Below, piece by piece: positions 10,804 through 22,894 of a DNA stretch of 64,000 nt. The translations under genes were made by a program, and so were the position numbers. The stretch is from the NCBI GenBank assembly GCA_036873755.1, contig JAVTVY010020421.1:1-64000 (forward strand), read 5' to 3'. Origin of the DNA: Hanleya hanleyi (lineage: Eukaryota; Mollusca; Polyplacophora; Lepidopleurida; Hanleyidae). Each line of letters starts with the position of its first letter. The first letter of the stretch is position 1. The notes beneath the pieces are model-generated. The model was not told the DNA's origin, searched no databases, and saw only the letters and a program-made list of their open reading frames with translations.

Positions 10804-12370
10804 CTTCACCTGTAGGGGGGGGGCAGGTAGGGTTAAGGGGCTAAGACGGTGTTCACCACGTTAGTTCAAACGGTCGGTGCTCAGAGTACCGATCGTTGCT
10901 GTCTGACGCTTGAAATCACGGTCAATCAGTGTAAAAGAAGGACATAAAAGGGCTGACGTCATGGCAGATTCCACTTTCAAGCGATCGGTGTTCGGAGTGT
11001 ACTAAACAATATATTTTATAGATTTTCATTGTTAAAAGTCCACGGTAAATAATGTGCAGTTTATTTGTAAATCCTGTCTTTTTAAGCTCTTCTGACTGTG
11101 TCTGACATGTGGACTTAGTTTGCGGACTTACACCAGCCGAAGCGCGATGGCGTAGTAATGTTCCATCAAAGCGGTCCCAAATGGTAGTGTCGATTGCTTT
11201 GTAGTAGTACGGGTGTTCGCAAGCATTATTGCTTTTCAATGTATTAGTGTCCATTGCATAGAACATCACGTGATTGTTTAGAATTCATTAGAAATATGCT
11301 GCGACACCAGAATATACTTGGATAGAAAGAGCCAACCAACTTGCAACAGGCAAGTAATAAACCAGAGGTGGCGCTTTGGCCCTTGAGTTACAGCTGGCTA
11401 GAAATGTGTAGTCACTGTATTTTTGATCATCTGATAGGACTTCGTGAGATATCCACGAGAAAAATAAGCTCATCTGATGTGTCATGCTAAAATAAAGGAA
11501 GCTGTGTCTCATTGGAGACATCATACCTCAAGGTACCTGTATAGCGAATGTGGAAAGAATCGGGTGATTCGTTTTCGATTTATTTGAAAAATCCGAAATG
11601 TTGACAGGAAGTTAGAAATTGCAATCAGACCCTTGGCATTGTAATGATTTCATCAGACATTTTTTGAAGGGGTGAATGACCATGAACAACTTTCTGGCCA
11701 AGAACAGTTCTTTATTCACATAGTTATCATAAGAATTCAATTTGAATGCATTTGTACATTACCACACAACAATGCTGTGTATCAAATTAGAAGTGTCTAT
11801 AGCTGTAGCGGTTCGGCTTCTAGAGCATTAAAATAGTTATGTTGCCATGGAAACCATAGAAATCATCGAAATGTACCCAATTCAAACAGATGTGGCCTTT
11901 AACACACAAATGCTGTATACTAAATTTAATGTTTGAGCTGCAACAGTTTTTCTTCCAGAGTGTTAATGTCATTATATGGATATTTTTCATTTGATTGCCA
12001 TGGAAACCACAAAAAGCTTTCAAAATCCCACTCAATGACTCAAATTTCGTGGGCTGATATTTAAGGCTAATTCGAAGTGTGAATGGAGAAGTCGGCTTGT
12101 CTATGAAGATGTCAGGTCCTCTGCAGTCCTTCTGTGGATGACCTGCAGGGTATTGGGTACAACTTTGATATAACCACGGATGGTCAATGGCGATCCATGG
12201 AAAGTGGCTGTACTCCACTTTCGCCTGCTTCTGTCGGTGTTTTTTGTTTTTTAAATTTATCAAGCAGGTTCATGTTGCTAAGTAAAATCCAAAAGTTCAA
12301 GTTCAAAAGGATATCTCCATGGATTTCTGTATACAAGGGAGACAACCTACTAGGTAAAACCCCTAAAATT
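10804..12370. other. intron sequence, no gene seen
   Basis: One region near 11,330-11,500 on the minus strand follows a good acceptor (TTCCTTTATTTTAG) and stays open, but no family match was recognised and no donor is convincing, so I do not call an exon. Confidence 0.45.
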
Positions 12371-12778
12371 ACAAGCGTCTGGTCGGTCATTCATAATTCA
12401 GCCGTCGTCCATTAAAGAATATCCGAGTCCATAATCAAACGACCTATTCCATATTCTATATAACAGCATTAGCACCAAATTCAAAAAGACAATCACAGTA
12501 TACAAAAACATGGGCTAGTTTCCTGCAGGAGAGAAGCGGTTAACAGGTTTCCGGCAAGACATCATGATGTCTCGAAAATATCAAATCCGTATCGCTGGTC
12601 AGTATTCTTAATCCATATAATATGCACACCATAAGGATCTTGAAGTACATGGGTTCATACGGCCCTTAGCTCCGGGTTGAGCGGAATTAGACACAAGTTA
12701 TGAAACGTAACGCCATAGATCTTGCACGCTACGCTCGTATTTTGTTATCAGCATGCGATATGTATCGCCAAATTTGAG
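12371..12778 (-). mobile_element. Penelope-like retroelement fragment (3' end)
   Basis: Reverse copy of the 3' part of the element at 31,684-33,277. It begins at the shared terminus AATTACAAGCGTCT and includes the complement of the noncoding tail and the last codons of the RT protein, then stops. It is truncated and frameshifted. Confidence 0.7.
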
Positions 12779-13299
12779 TGGAGTATTGTCCAAATATCAC
12801 CAGCGGACACTGATAAATGAGTTGAATAGTCCCAGTGATGTTTTCGAATCTATACCAGTGACGTCTTGACTAGACACATGATCAAGTCAGATCATAATGG
12901 CCTCGTAATGGATTTGAGGGATAACTGCCACCGGAGATCTCCGAGAAGTTGCGATTGAAATGACACGTCTCGAAGCACTTTTTAAATGTGGCGAAGGTAA
13001 TTCGTTGTAAAAGAAAGGCCAGGAAGTAGAGAAACTCTAGTGATTGATATATGCCTGTCTCGGTCTATATTAACTACTAGACTGATCAACCTTTAAGCCT
13101 TGGCGCAAGTCTAACCGATTAAAGCAAGCTTCAGTGCAGCAAGAGACAGATTCCAGTTTGTAAGAATTTGATTGGCCAATTCAAATTTTTCAAGCTGTTT
13201 CATTGGCTTGTGCGGAAATTGGAAGAGGAGCATTCGACCAATCACAAGGTTTCTATGTCTCTTTAGAGATCCAGTTGAATGAAGGTAGCAAAAACTCAC

Positions 13300-13440
13300 G
13301 TTGACATGCCCCACACGATGACTCACAGTCGACGACCATAAATGTCTCAGTGCTGGTGTTGGTACAGTCCCCTCGTGCAACCCTGGTGGCGCAGTCGCTT
13401 TCTTTATCTTCACAATACATGATCACTTTCGTTGCCGAGT
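13300..13440 (-). CDS. ShKT-domain exon inside the CAP gene (exon 3)
   Basis: The 141-nt exon lies between the acceptor TTGTCTTTTATAG and the donor GTGAGT. It encodes YCEDKESDCATRVARGDC, then a spacer, then VVDCESSCGAC. This is the six-cysteine ShKT pattern (C-x6-C-x7-C ... C-x3-SCG-x-C) with the usual aspartate after the first cysteine. ShKT domains are common extracellular modules of enzymes and secreted proteins and do not by themselves mean a toxin. The exon enters after one base of a codon and leaves after one base (symmetric 1-1), so it can be included or skipped without changing frame. It sits between two halves of a CAP domain, an unusual place. Confidence 0.82.
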
Positions 13441-13842
13441 CTATAAAAGACAAATGTAAGTAAAGATGAAGCAGTGTGATCTGTGATTCCTTTGCCGTTG
13501 GTATGCCTGTTTATATCAAATAAAATCCCTTTGCAAGAATAATTTGAATTCTTTTCTTTTTGTGTATGTGAAAGAGGATCATTTTAAAAAAATACGTTCC
13601 TTGCACATGTATCATCAGACGATATATTCCCAACTATTCAATATCTTATTATTTTGTTTCTCCGAAGAGTGGTGCGATGAGACGGATTTTTGCTTTCATT
13701 TTGTGTATTTTTTTTCTTTTCTTTTTTTTCGTGAAATATCATATTTGCTGATCACTGTATCATGCTCAGGAATACAGCGAGCTCATTGTCGGCCCAGAGC
13801 ACCCCATGAACGATTGTTTGTATCATTCAGTCCGGTACTTAC

Positions 13843-13939
13843 GTCCTATAATTTGCCCATAGGTTACAGTGTTGCTCTTCTGATAATCACAGGTCTGGGC
13901 TAAATCAAAGGCGTCGCTTGAAAGGGTATCGTCCCAGAT
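13843..13939 (-). CDS. CAP-domain protein, exon 2
   Basis: This 97-nt exon has the acceptor TGTTTATTCCTCCAG and the donor GTAAGT. It encodes IWDDTLSSDAFDLAQTCDYQ and then KSNTVTYGQIIG. This is the CAP helix pattern W-D-x-x-L-x-x-x-A-x-x-x-A-x-x-C-x-(F/Y)-x-x-S, followed by the YG-(E/Q)-N/x-I turn. It enters in phase 0, matching exon 1 exactly, and leaves in phase 1. Confidence 0.82.
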
Positions 13940-14775
13940 CTGGAGGAATAAACACAATATGGATGATTTCGGTTAAAATGATCAGACTGTATTACTAATT
14001 TGAATTATTGTCGCATCCATTCTAGATTTTTAATCAGTTTATAAAACAGAGAAAGTATAACGCACAATGTTAATAAAAATATTTTTTTTAAAAACTGTAA
14101 AGTTACCGTTACACAGAGTGTCTGTTGTGAAGCTCGTCACATTGAGTGTAATCTGGGGGGCGATTAACTACTTCAAGGCGCCACCGGTGGCCTTCAGCAG
14201 GTTAGGGTCAACCCATATACCTTCCCATGCAAGCGTTTTTTAACGAATACTTCATAATTCCGGAAGTGAACTGAATCTTTTTAATGAAAAATTATCCGTA
14301 TAATGCCGCATCAAATCACGAGATTGTTAGAATTCTGTAATATGCAAAACATTCCCTGAAATTTCACTCTTAGTTAAAGAATAACTAGTCTATGCGTGGA
14401 TTCTGGCAAAACTTATGTATTTATTTCCATTTTCTCACTTGGAATGCTTGCACCTACTGAACAAACTATGCGTTTAAGAATTTCATCAGCGTTAAAATTG
14501 TTTTGTAGGAGTTATACACAAAATCGTGTTTTCTGTCGAATTGTGAGATTTTTAAATTAACGAAATCTGACGATCTTGAAATGAAGTTTCAATATTTGAC
14601 GCATCTTTTCATCTTACTGATGAATTATTGGTATAGCAAGTTTTCAAAGGAAGTACACCGGGAAAAACTAGCGCGTTTGAGGGTTTTTTTTGTTGAAATA
14701 AATTAATTTATGCGAAACCCTCAAGGTGTACTCCTCAATGTTTTTTCAGAGATGCAAATAGATATTAGTGTAGCC

Positions 14776-16449
14776 CGTTCCTTCTCATTCACCAAACGCT
14801 ATATAGACGATCTTCTCGCTGTGGATAATCGCTATATAAATGAGGCAGTGAAGGATATATATCCACCTTCACTGGATTTGAAGGAAACTACAGATAGCCC
14901 TACAGGCACATCATATTTAGATCTATATCTCTATAAAAATGAAGCGGGCATTCTCTCTCGTCGACTTTTAACAGGGTTCGCACAGCTGGGAAAGATCAAA
15001 ATTCCAGGACATTTCCAGGACAAAATTGCTGTTTTCCAGGACAAAGTGTCTCCAGTTATTTTCAGTCAAATGTATTTTCTCTCAACGCAATGTATAGAGG
15101 TTATCTACCCTTGATTATCTCCCCTGTTGTCACCAGGAAGTATGAAATACACGTGGAATATGGCTCCGTTTTCGGCTTGGAATATTTGTCACTAAAACGA
15201 ACAACTCATTCAGAGATAGAGATTCTAATCTGAAGGACAACGGATGGGTAAATAATCATACAAATTAAATCTTACAACGATATTATGCCTGAATCGGCCG
15301 TGGAAGAGCCAAAGAAAGATGTGATAGTCCGATTAATCCGCATATTTTATCGCTCACGCTGATAGCAGGATTCATGCTTTGCACCTTTCGCGTGACTCAG
15401 ATTAATGATCGGAGGTTTCCGTGAATATTCGTCACCATGGGAGCTCAGTGACGGATGTCTCAATTCGATATTTGATTGGCCGAGAAGTTTACTATATTTA
15501 CTACGAAAGTTTATGAATGAATTGGCGCGTCAGTGAACTGGGGAATCCCCCGACAGCGATGACCGATCGTTGGAGTGAGCATTTGCCGACGGATGATTCG
15601 CAGCACAGTAATTCTATTGATTTTCCAGGACTTTCAAGGACACATACTATTTTTCCAGGACTTTCCAGTACTGGAAAGCATACTTTTATTTTTCCAGGAC
15701 ATTTAAGGACATTCCAGGACTGTGCGAACCTTGCTTTATGACAAAAGAGATGATTACAATTTCGACATCGTAAACTATCCCTTTCTGGACAGTAATATTC
15801 CAGTGGGACCTGCATATGGCGTATACATATCTCGCTTAGTAGCATTTGCTAGATCCTGTGTTAAATGTGACGATTTTAATCAACGTCACAAAACATTGGT
15901 GCAGAAACTTAAAAACAGGGCTATTCCACCAAGCGCCTACACTCAAAGTTTCTCAAATTTGGCGATACATATCGCATGCTGATAGCAAAATACGAACGTA
16001 GCGTGCAATGATCTATGGTGCTACGTTTCGTAACTTGTGTCTAATTCCGCTTACCCCGGGGCTAGGGGCCGTATGAACCCATGTACTTCAAGATCCTCAT
16101 GGTACTCATATGAACAGTCACAATCAAAGCGTGACTGAGATACATCATCTTTAGATGACGACTTTACAACGAATATTATGGATTAAGAATACTGATCAGC
16201 GATACGGATTTGATATTTTTGGAACATCATGATGTCTTGCCGGCATCATTGAAAACTGTTGACCGCTTCTCTCTTGCAGGAAACAAGCCTATGTTTATGT
16301 ATACTATCATTGTCTTTTTGAATTTGGTGCTAATACTGTTATATGGAAAATGGAATAGGTCTTTGGATTATGGACGCGGATATTCTCTAATGGACGACGG
16401 CTGGATTATGAATGACGGACTAGACGCTTGTAATTCCAGCTATCAGTTT
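14776..16449 (+). mobile_element. Penelope-like retroelement fragment, split by a DNA element
   Basis: From CCGTTCCTTCTCATTCACC to the terminus GACGCTTGTAAT this matches the C-terminal RT half and 3' tail of the copy at 31,684-33,277 (FTKRYIDDLLAVDN is visible). It is interrupted at 14,972-15,733 by another element. It is 5'-truncated and lies in the first large intron of the CAP gene. Confidence 0.75.
14972..15733. mobile_element. 762-bp nonautonomous TIR element, possibly hAT-like
   Basis: The ends CAGGGTTCGCACAG and CTGTGCGAACCTTG are imperfect inverted repeats. TTTCCAGGAC iterations lie near both ends. Flanks share a CTTT-rich stretch, and the undisturbed site is visible in the retroelement copy at 32,575-32,590, so the insertion is certain. 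The family assignment is a guess from the CAGGG start and a roughly 8-bp duplication. Confidence 0.65.
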
Positions 16450-16903
16450 ATCATTGAAATTGCATTCGATCCTGGTAATATCAGATATTGATATACCGAA
16501 CTGTGACGGTTGGTCCTGACCTGTTTAGCGCGTGGTCAAATAAGTTATGTCCCTTGAGTCGTAGTTTTGCTTGGACTGGCGTTCTATCAGAAGTTCATCA
16601 AATTAAAAGTGTCCAACGACCACTTAGACTATAGGTAGACTGCCATGTCGACCGCCAGCCTTCATATAACGCTGTATACGTATACGATACGATACAATAC
16701 TGCGCATTACCAACTCCAAAATTTTCACTTTGCGCCGATCGGCTTGCAGTGGTAGTAAGACGGCAATTATCGGCTGTTGAATTACATTCGACGAATTAAT
16801 CATAAAAGAAATAATATTAACTGTGTAAACCACGACCGGGTGATACAATCCTGCCGGTTTACGATATGAAAGTAGTTGGATCACTCCACGGCACGTCTGC
16901 GAG

Positions 16904-17075
16904 TAAGTGAGTGAATATGATTTAACGTCGCTTTCAACACTATTTCAGTCATAGTAAGTGAGTGAGTGAATATGATTTAACGTCGCTTTCAACTATATTT
17001 CAGTCATATCACGACGTTTGGTTCGAACTTCCTGTTCCTTTTCACACCGGGGAATCCCACGTCTGCGAACGTGGG
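16904..17075 (-). mobile_element. two head-to-tail SINE tails, reverse
   Basis: GAATATGATTTAACGTCGCT with TTCAACACTATTTCAGTCAT occurs at 16,914 and again at 16,970, followed by CCTTTTCACACC. This is a partial tandem of the SINE seen at 171-421. Confidence 0.6.
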
Positions 17076-17166
17076 GTTCCCACGTTCGAGAAATGGCTCG
17101 AGAAAACACCTGTTACAGATCCAATTTCAAGATGACTGCTTCCATGATAACTGAATTCAGATACCC

Positions 17167-17609
17167 AGGCCTGCAAGTGGCTAACAGTGAAAATACAAGA
17201 GAAAATATAGGAGGAAATTTGCCAAAATATAGGAGAAATATAGAAATTTTCTTTATAAAATATAGGAAAATATATTAAATAAAGAAGTGTAAGAGTACAT
17301 TGTTTGTTCCAAAGTTGGTAGTTTTCTGGTGTTATTATTTCCACTGCATACAGTCATAGTGGTGATGATTGAGGAGACCCGTTCAGCTGCTTGGTTCAAC
17401 AAAGAGAGATGTAAATATTTTCATATTTTTTGTTTCTGCAATGTATTTCCTCATGCCAATTTGACTCATTTCAGAGCATTGGTCAAAGTGTTCATGAGAA
17501 AAAGTCTAAATATAGGAAATATAGAAGGTTTTGAGTAAAATATAGGAATATATAGGAATGACTCAAACATATAGGAAAATATAGGAAATTAGGAGGCACT
17601 TGCAGGCCT
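17167..17609 (+). mobile_element. ATATAGG-rich MITE, copy 3
   Basis: Ends AGGCCTGCAAGTG and CACTTGCAGGCCT. The change at the seventh base is compensated in both ends, which keeps the inverted repeat intact. The same internal order holds as in the 1,167 copy. Confidence 0.7.
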
Positions 17610-18540
17610 GGATATCCAGCGGCGCTGCGCCACCGGAAATAAAAATGTTTGACAACGACCCCCTCCAAAAATATAATCACTATAGCTGTGGGAGACCATG
17701 CTTTTTAGCCGAACACGTAGGTGGGTACATAAGCCATCTGTAAAAGTCGGCCGCCTGGGTGGTACCGTAAATCAATAAGGGGAAATATTTGTTAATTATT
17801 ATTGTTACCGTACCAGTGTTCATAACTACTAATCAGCAAATAATTTTTCACTTGGAAGTACAAATAAATCAACCCAACATCGCCACGAGGAGTTAAAATA
17901 GGCGAGCCGCGATTTTGATGATTTTCAATGAAAAGCAGTTCAGATTCCAGCAGTACCGTGTCTCTCAGAAAACTCCCATGATTCATTGTGCCACCTTCGG
18001 CGATTTGACTAGTTATGCTGGAGTTGCATTCGCGGCTGTTTGGGCCGTTTCCTGACATTCCAAAATTGTCTCCCCTGACAATTCGCCATTTCCTGCTATA
18101 GGGGGGCAATGTTTTCAACTGCGCTTGTATATGTCGTCGATGACACTGAATACATCGTTGGACACTTCTAGTTTGATACACTTCTGGTTATACATAAAAG
18201 GGATACTAGCAATATATATCTTATGATAGATCGAAATGGTCGTAAATGGTAAGAACGACTGTAATTTATATACATATAGTATTATAGATAAAAAAGAAAT
18301 AATATAATGTATTAACTGTATATTTTCTGTTATATAATTATTACGTGGCTTGTCTTGATATAAACTGTACGGCGTTATGGTAATCTTTATCATCGCTCTG
18401 GTCATGACAATACAGGTGTTGTTGTTGTTGTTGTGACTTCGTTGTGGTTTTCATCCAGTTGTGACAATTAAACGATGCTTTGCTGACACATCATTCGTCA
18501 TGGATACAAGGCAAGATCAAACTATCACAAGCATACTCAC
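17610..18540. other. intron sequence, no gene seen
   Basis: Between a MITE and CAP exon 1. It holds a (GTT)n run at 18,418-18,433 and nothing else recognisable. Confidence 0.5.
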
Positions 18541-18711
18541 CAGGATCGGCATATTCGTTGCTGTTGGAGAGACTGCGCGTCTAAATCCATTGTGTAAATC
18601 AGTTATGGTCGTCATGTCATTGACGGCATCGACTCCTACATTTATCACTCGATTTCGACAAAACAAGTGAATGTAAACAATCGACAGTGAAATCAATCGC
18701 ACCGACAGCAT
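18541..18711 (-). CDS. CAP-domain secreted protein, exon 1 and gene overview
   Basis: The first coding exon starts at ATG 18,711 and ends at donor GTGAGT (18,540-18,535), 57 codons in phase 0. Residues about 5-18 (RLISLSIVYIHLFC) form a hydrophobic signal-peptide core. TDLHNGFRRAVSPTATNMP is the hallmark first helix of CAP/SCP proteins (LHN-x-x-R-x-x-V-x-P-x-A-x-x-M), including one cavity histidine. CAP proteins are secreted, disulfide-rich and of varied function (CRISP, GLIPR, allergen and venom relatives); a specific role cannot be read here. The gene runs on the minus strand through exons at 13,843, 13,300 (ShKT), 8,963, 6,254 and 1,890, spanning at least 16.8 kb. Phases match at every junction except 4-5. 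Confidence 0.78.
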
Positions 18712-19440
18712 CTCCGAAAGACTGTTTCATACACAGAAATAACTCTTCCCTTGTGAATTCAGTGCAAAGTTAATAGCGCAAATCGTAGCAGACGACGGTG
18801 AGCATTGAAGCTCTTCGGTTTAAATTTTAGCCGCCCAAATAATACCCTAGGGCATTTCAGATTGAAATGATGGTGAACTAAAACTAGACTGGAATAAACT
18901 TCTTTGAGACATACTCGAAAGGGGAAATTATATAAATGGAATTCTGGTTGGTCATGTTCCGTGTATTCACTCCGTCAGGCTGGATTGATTGTTTGATCTT
19001 TACGGTCAATTGTTTCTGACTTACACACGCGTTTCCTGAACCTGAAACCATTATAATGGCCCGACATTGATAAACATACCGGGCACCGGTAGATGTCATC
19101 TATTGACAAACGTTTTTTTCGCCGCCAATGTAGAAGCGTGTGTGTGTGGACAAACGCCTGTGTATGATTTTGATATGAATAAATAGAAACTCTTTCAGAA
19201 AATGTAAAAGAAATCCAAGATGGTCACTTGATAAGGTCACAGGTCCCCCTCCCCCCTCCCCCATCCCCCCCCCCCCCCACGTTCAGGATTGTACAGGTCG
19301 CAGAAAGCCCAGGACAGGCAGGATTAATTGGCGACGGGGCCTGAGCAGCACTAATGAATGACGACGAGCTTTGTGTGTAGATTTCAGGTCATCGTCAATG
19401 AATCGTGACAGTCATCACATGTGATGATGATTGGTCATCA
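18712..19440. other. upstream of the CAP gene, no gene seen
   Basis: This would hold the CAP promoter, but no clear TATA box or other signal stands out. A C-rich low-complexity run lies at about 19,245-19,280. Confidence 0.4.
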
Positions 19441-19462
19441 CATATGATGATGATGATGGAAT

Positions 19463-21150
19463 ATGGCTCCATCTGCCAGCTTTCCATCTTGCAAAATTGA
19501 AAGTAGAATGATGGAAAGCTCTACATCGCTCCCGCATTCCAGTTTTCCAACAGTTAACACAGAAAGTATTCGAGCTTTCCAGTTCACAAAATTGAAAGTA
19601 TACGGAACGCTCGACACCGCCCTTGTATCCCAGCTTTCCAAAATGAGTTGATGACATCAAGGAATACAGAAGCTACACTTCGATAATTTTGTTCTGGTTC
19701 TCTCAATATCAGTATATGAATTTTAGGAGACGTGGTTTTTGGTTGGGTCTGGTACGGTAGAAGGGTTTTCTGGGAGAAGATGGTTAATTTCAATGAGATG
19801 TGCCTATCTTGCAGATTTGGAGAAATGGGGTTAATTTTAACGAAATATCGCTCTTGTATTCCTATATGTCACGAATTCCTTTCGGAAAGTTCGAATACCG
19901 GAGCGGTGTCGATATTTCCATCTTTTTACTTGTACTTTCAATTTTGCAAGATGGAAAGCTCGAATATACGGGAGCGATGTAGAGCTTCCCAAATTCCTAC
20001 TTTCAACTTTGCCAGATGGAAAGCTCGAATACGGAAGCGATGTAGAGCTTTCCATCTTCCTGCTTTCAACTTTTGCGGGATGGGAAGCTCGAATACGGGA
20101 GCGATGTAGAGCTTAATTCCCATCTTCCTACTTTAAACTTTGCGAGATGGAAAGCTCGAATTCGGGAGCGATGTAGAGCTTTCCATCTTCCTATACTTTC
20201 AATTTTGCGAGATGGATAGCTCGGATAGGGGAGCGACGTAGAGCTTTTCATCTTCCTACTTTCAACTTTGCGAGATGAAAAGCTCGAATACGGGAGCGAT
20301 GTAGCGCTTTCCATGTTTCCGCTTTCAACTATGCGTGATGGAAAGCTAGAATACGGGAGTGACGTAAAGCTTTCCATCTTCCGGCTTTCAACTTTGAGAG
20401 ATGGAAAGCTAGAATACGGGAGTGACGTAGAGCTTTCCATCTCCCTGCTTTCAACTTTGCGAGATGGAAAGCTAGAATACGAGAGTGACGTAGAGCTTTC
20501 CATCTTCCTGCTTTCAACTCTGAGAGATGGAAAGCTAGAATACGGGAGTGACGTAGAGCTTTCCATCTCCCTGCTTTCAACTTTGCGAGATGAAAAGCTC
20601 GAATACGGGAGCGATATAGCGCTTTCCATCTTTCTGCTTTCAACTTTGCGAGATGAAAAGCTAGAATACGGGAGTGACGTAGAGCTTTCCATCTTCCTGC
20701 TTTCAACTTTGAGAGATGGAAAGCTAGAATACGGGAATGACGTAGAGCTTTCCATCTTCCTGCTTTAAACTTTGCGAGATGGAAAGCTAGAATACGAGAG
20801 TGACGTATAGAGCTTTCCATCTTTCTGCTTTCAACTTTGCGAGATGGAAAGCTAGAATACGGGATTGACGTAGAGCTTTCCATCTTCCTGCTTTCAACTT
20901 TGAGAGATGGAAAGCTAGAATACGGGAGTGACGTAGAGCTTTCCATCTTCCTGCTTTTAACTTTGAGAGATGGAAAGCTAGAATACGAGAGTGACGTCGA
21001 GCTTTCCATCTTCCTGCTTTCAACTTTGCGAGATGGAACGCTAGAATACGGGATTGACGTAGAGCTTTCCATCTTCCTGCTTTCAACTTTGCGAGATGGA
21101 ACGCTAGAATATGGGAGTCAAGTAGAGCTTGCCATCTTCCTACTGTCAAT
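19463..21150. repeat. 63-bp minisatellite with a palindromic unit
   Basis: About 16 regular units lie between roughly 20,130 and 21,140, with decayed units upstream. Starts at 20,401, 20,464, 20,527, 20,590, 20,653 and 20,716 give an exact 63-bp period. Each unit has GATGGAAAGCT and AGCTTTCCATC as inverted arms and a CTGCTTTCAACTTTGCGA linker. Because 63 is a multiple of 3 the array stays open in frames on both strands; those frames are by-products. Confidence 0.9.
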
Positions 21151-21282
21151 CTATGAAATACCTTACACTTTACGTTATTAGATGACGTAGAGTTATACTT
21201 TTTTTAGATGAGGAGCGTAATAGCGATCTTTCGGCCGACTTCAACCACCTTGGGATAGGAGAGTCATCATGGACTAAAGTTA

Positions 21283-21593
21283 CTCTCTAAAAAAATTGAG
21301 TGAACTGTTCCACTCAAGTTTGAGTGAAATGTACCTGTTCACTCAAACTTGAGTTACTTTTCACTCAACTTGAGTTACTTTTCACTCAATTTGAGTTAAA
21401 ACCACTCAAGTTCACTCAACTTGAGTGGGATGAATTTCCACTTATGCTTGAGTGAATGTCACTCAAGTTGAGTGCATTTAACTCAAGTTGAGTGAAAAGT
21501 AACTCAAATTGAGTAAAACCCTCACTCAAGTTTTGAGTGGGATGAATTTCCACTCTTACTGGAGTGAAATTTCACTCAACTTTTTTTAGAGAG
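21283..21593. mobile_element. MITE built of ACTCAA/TTGAGT repeats
   Basis: The terminal inverted repeats are CTCTCTAAAAAAATTGAGTG and its near complement, flanked by TA at 21,281-21,282 and 21,594-21,595. The inside consists almost wholly of alternating CACTCAA and TTGAGTG blocks, so it can fold in many registers. A TGGGATGAATTTCCACT block occurs twice. Confidence 0.7.
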
Positions 21594-21999
21594 TATATCC
21601 TTACTTAACCGATCCTCCATGATGCCAATATGACGTTATGCGCACGGTGAAACGGTGGGTCTCTCGCCTGTCTGTCCATACAGTATACAGAAACATTTAT
21701 GACTATGCAATGTAGTGAAATCTGTAGAATGTGCCAGTACATGAGAATAATGTAATATCAGAGGGTTGAGACAGAGAAATCAGAGCATCCGAGCTCCCTC
21801 TCTAGGGCGTTGCGGTAGTAACCCTATACCACGCAGGCCTAGAGGGGGAGTGGGGGAGGGAGGAGGCATTATGCCCCCCTCCCACAGAACTTTCTACCCT
21901 ATCTCCGGAACGACAAAAAATTGACAGCTGATACTCCATGATGTTTATCATATTGGAGTCATTTTGAGCCTATTTGCATACCTCCTCCCCCCCGTAAAT

Positions 22000-22330
22000 A
22001 ATGAGATTATTATTTACTATTTTATCATGCAGTTTTCGCGAAGAACACACATAAATGAAAAACCTGAAAAATTCTGACCGAAAAATCGACAAAAATGCCT
22101 TTTTTTGAAAACGACATTACCTTGAGGCCATTTAAGCGGCCATCTTGGATTGTTTACATTTTCTGGTACAGCTTGGTATGGAAAGTTTCAGTAAAAGCGA
22201 TAAGAAAAATACTTAGGGTGGGGTGGTTTTGGGGAGGGGGGATGAGTGTCGAAATGGCCACCCAACCCCCCCAACCCCCCAACCCCTCCCCAAAGGCCTT
22301 GACAGGTCCCAAATCGCCCAGGTCACGGTC
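22000..22330 (+). repeat. dispersed repeat, copy 2
   Basis: Second copy of the repeat at 38-600, not split by a SINE. It ends in a C/G-rich stretch (CCCAACCCCCCCAACCCCC-type). The flank 21,600-22,000 shows no gene. Confidence 0.5.
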
Positions 22331-22699
22331 AGATAGGGTTAAGCCAGCATAGCTTCAAGGTGTTTACTCATGTAAAGCTCTACATATTTTATCCAAACAT
22401 ACATCTGCAAACATTAAAGACGCAAGACGAACAGATACCACACATAGATAGCGGCATATCTTACTCACACTGTAGGATTGCATATATGGTTTCAGCATGC
22501 TTGGTGATACCAACGTTACTCGCTGAAATGGCGTTAGTTCCGGTGATGTCACTTCCGACGATGACCTTACAATGCTGTAACGCATGGGGTCAAGAGTACA
22601 ATATACAAGCGTCAATATATGTTTCAGAGCTTCGATGTTATCTCATCGAGCATAAATGGAGTTTCATATAGAGTCAATGTAGTGAACATTAACATAGTG

Positions 22700-22870
22700 C
22701 TATAGTGACTATCCAGTGTTACAGAGCGGCTGTGTAATGTTTTATCGCACCAATCCAGTGTTATACAGCATATACAGCATTGGTGTTGGCTGTATAGCGT
22801 CTGTGTAATGCTTTATCGCACCAATCCAGTGTTATACAGCACTGGTGTTGGCTGTATAGCGTCTGTGAAG
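22700..22870 (+). repeat. tandem duplication of about 65-75 bp
   Basis: TTTATCGCACCAATCCAGTG and TTGGCTGTATAGCGTCTGTG each occur twice, with a short ATACAGC expansion in the first copy. It ends next to the inverted-repeat element at 22,895. Confidence 0.65.
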
Positions 22871-22894
22871 TGTTTCAGAGCGGATCTTGAGTAT

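Noticed and set aside
11288..11524. Possible CAP gene exon near 11.3-11.5 kb on the minus strand
   Set aside because: The acceptor is good, but the frame does not match any CAP segment and its position between CAP exons with matching phases leaves no place for it.
13544..13903. 119-codon plus-strand frame
   Set aside because: It is antisense to CAP exon 2 and its intron; the T-rich part yields phenylalanine-rich nonsense.
20066..21072. Long open frames of up to 247 codons on both strands
   Set aside because: They are created by the 63-bp period of the minisatellite; both strands are open and the peptide merely repeats.
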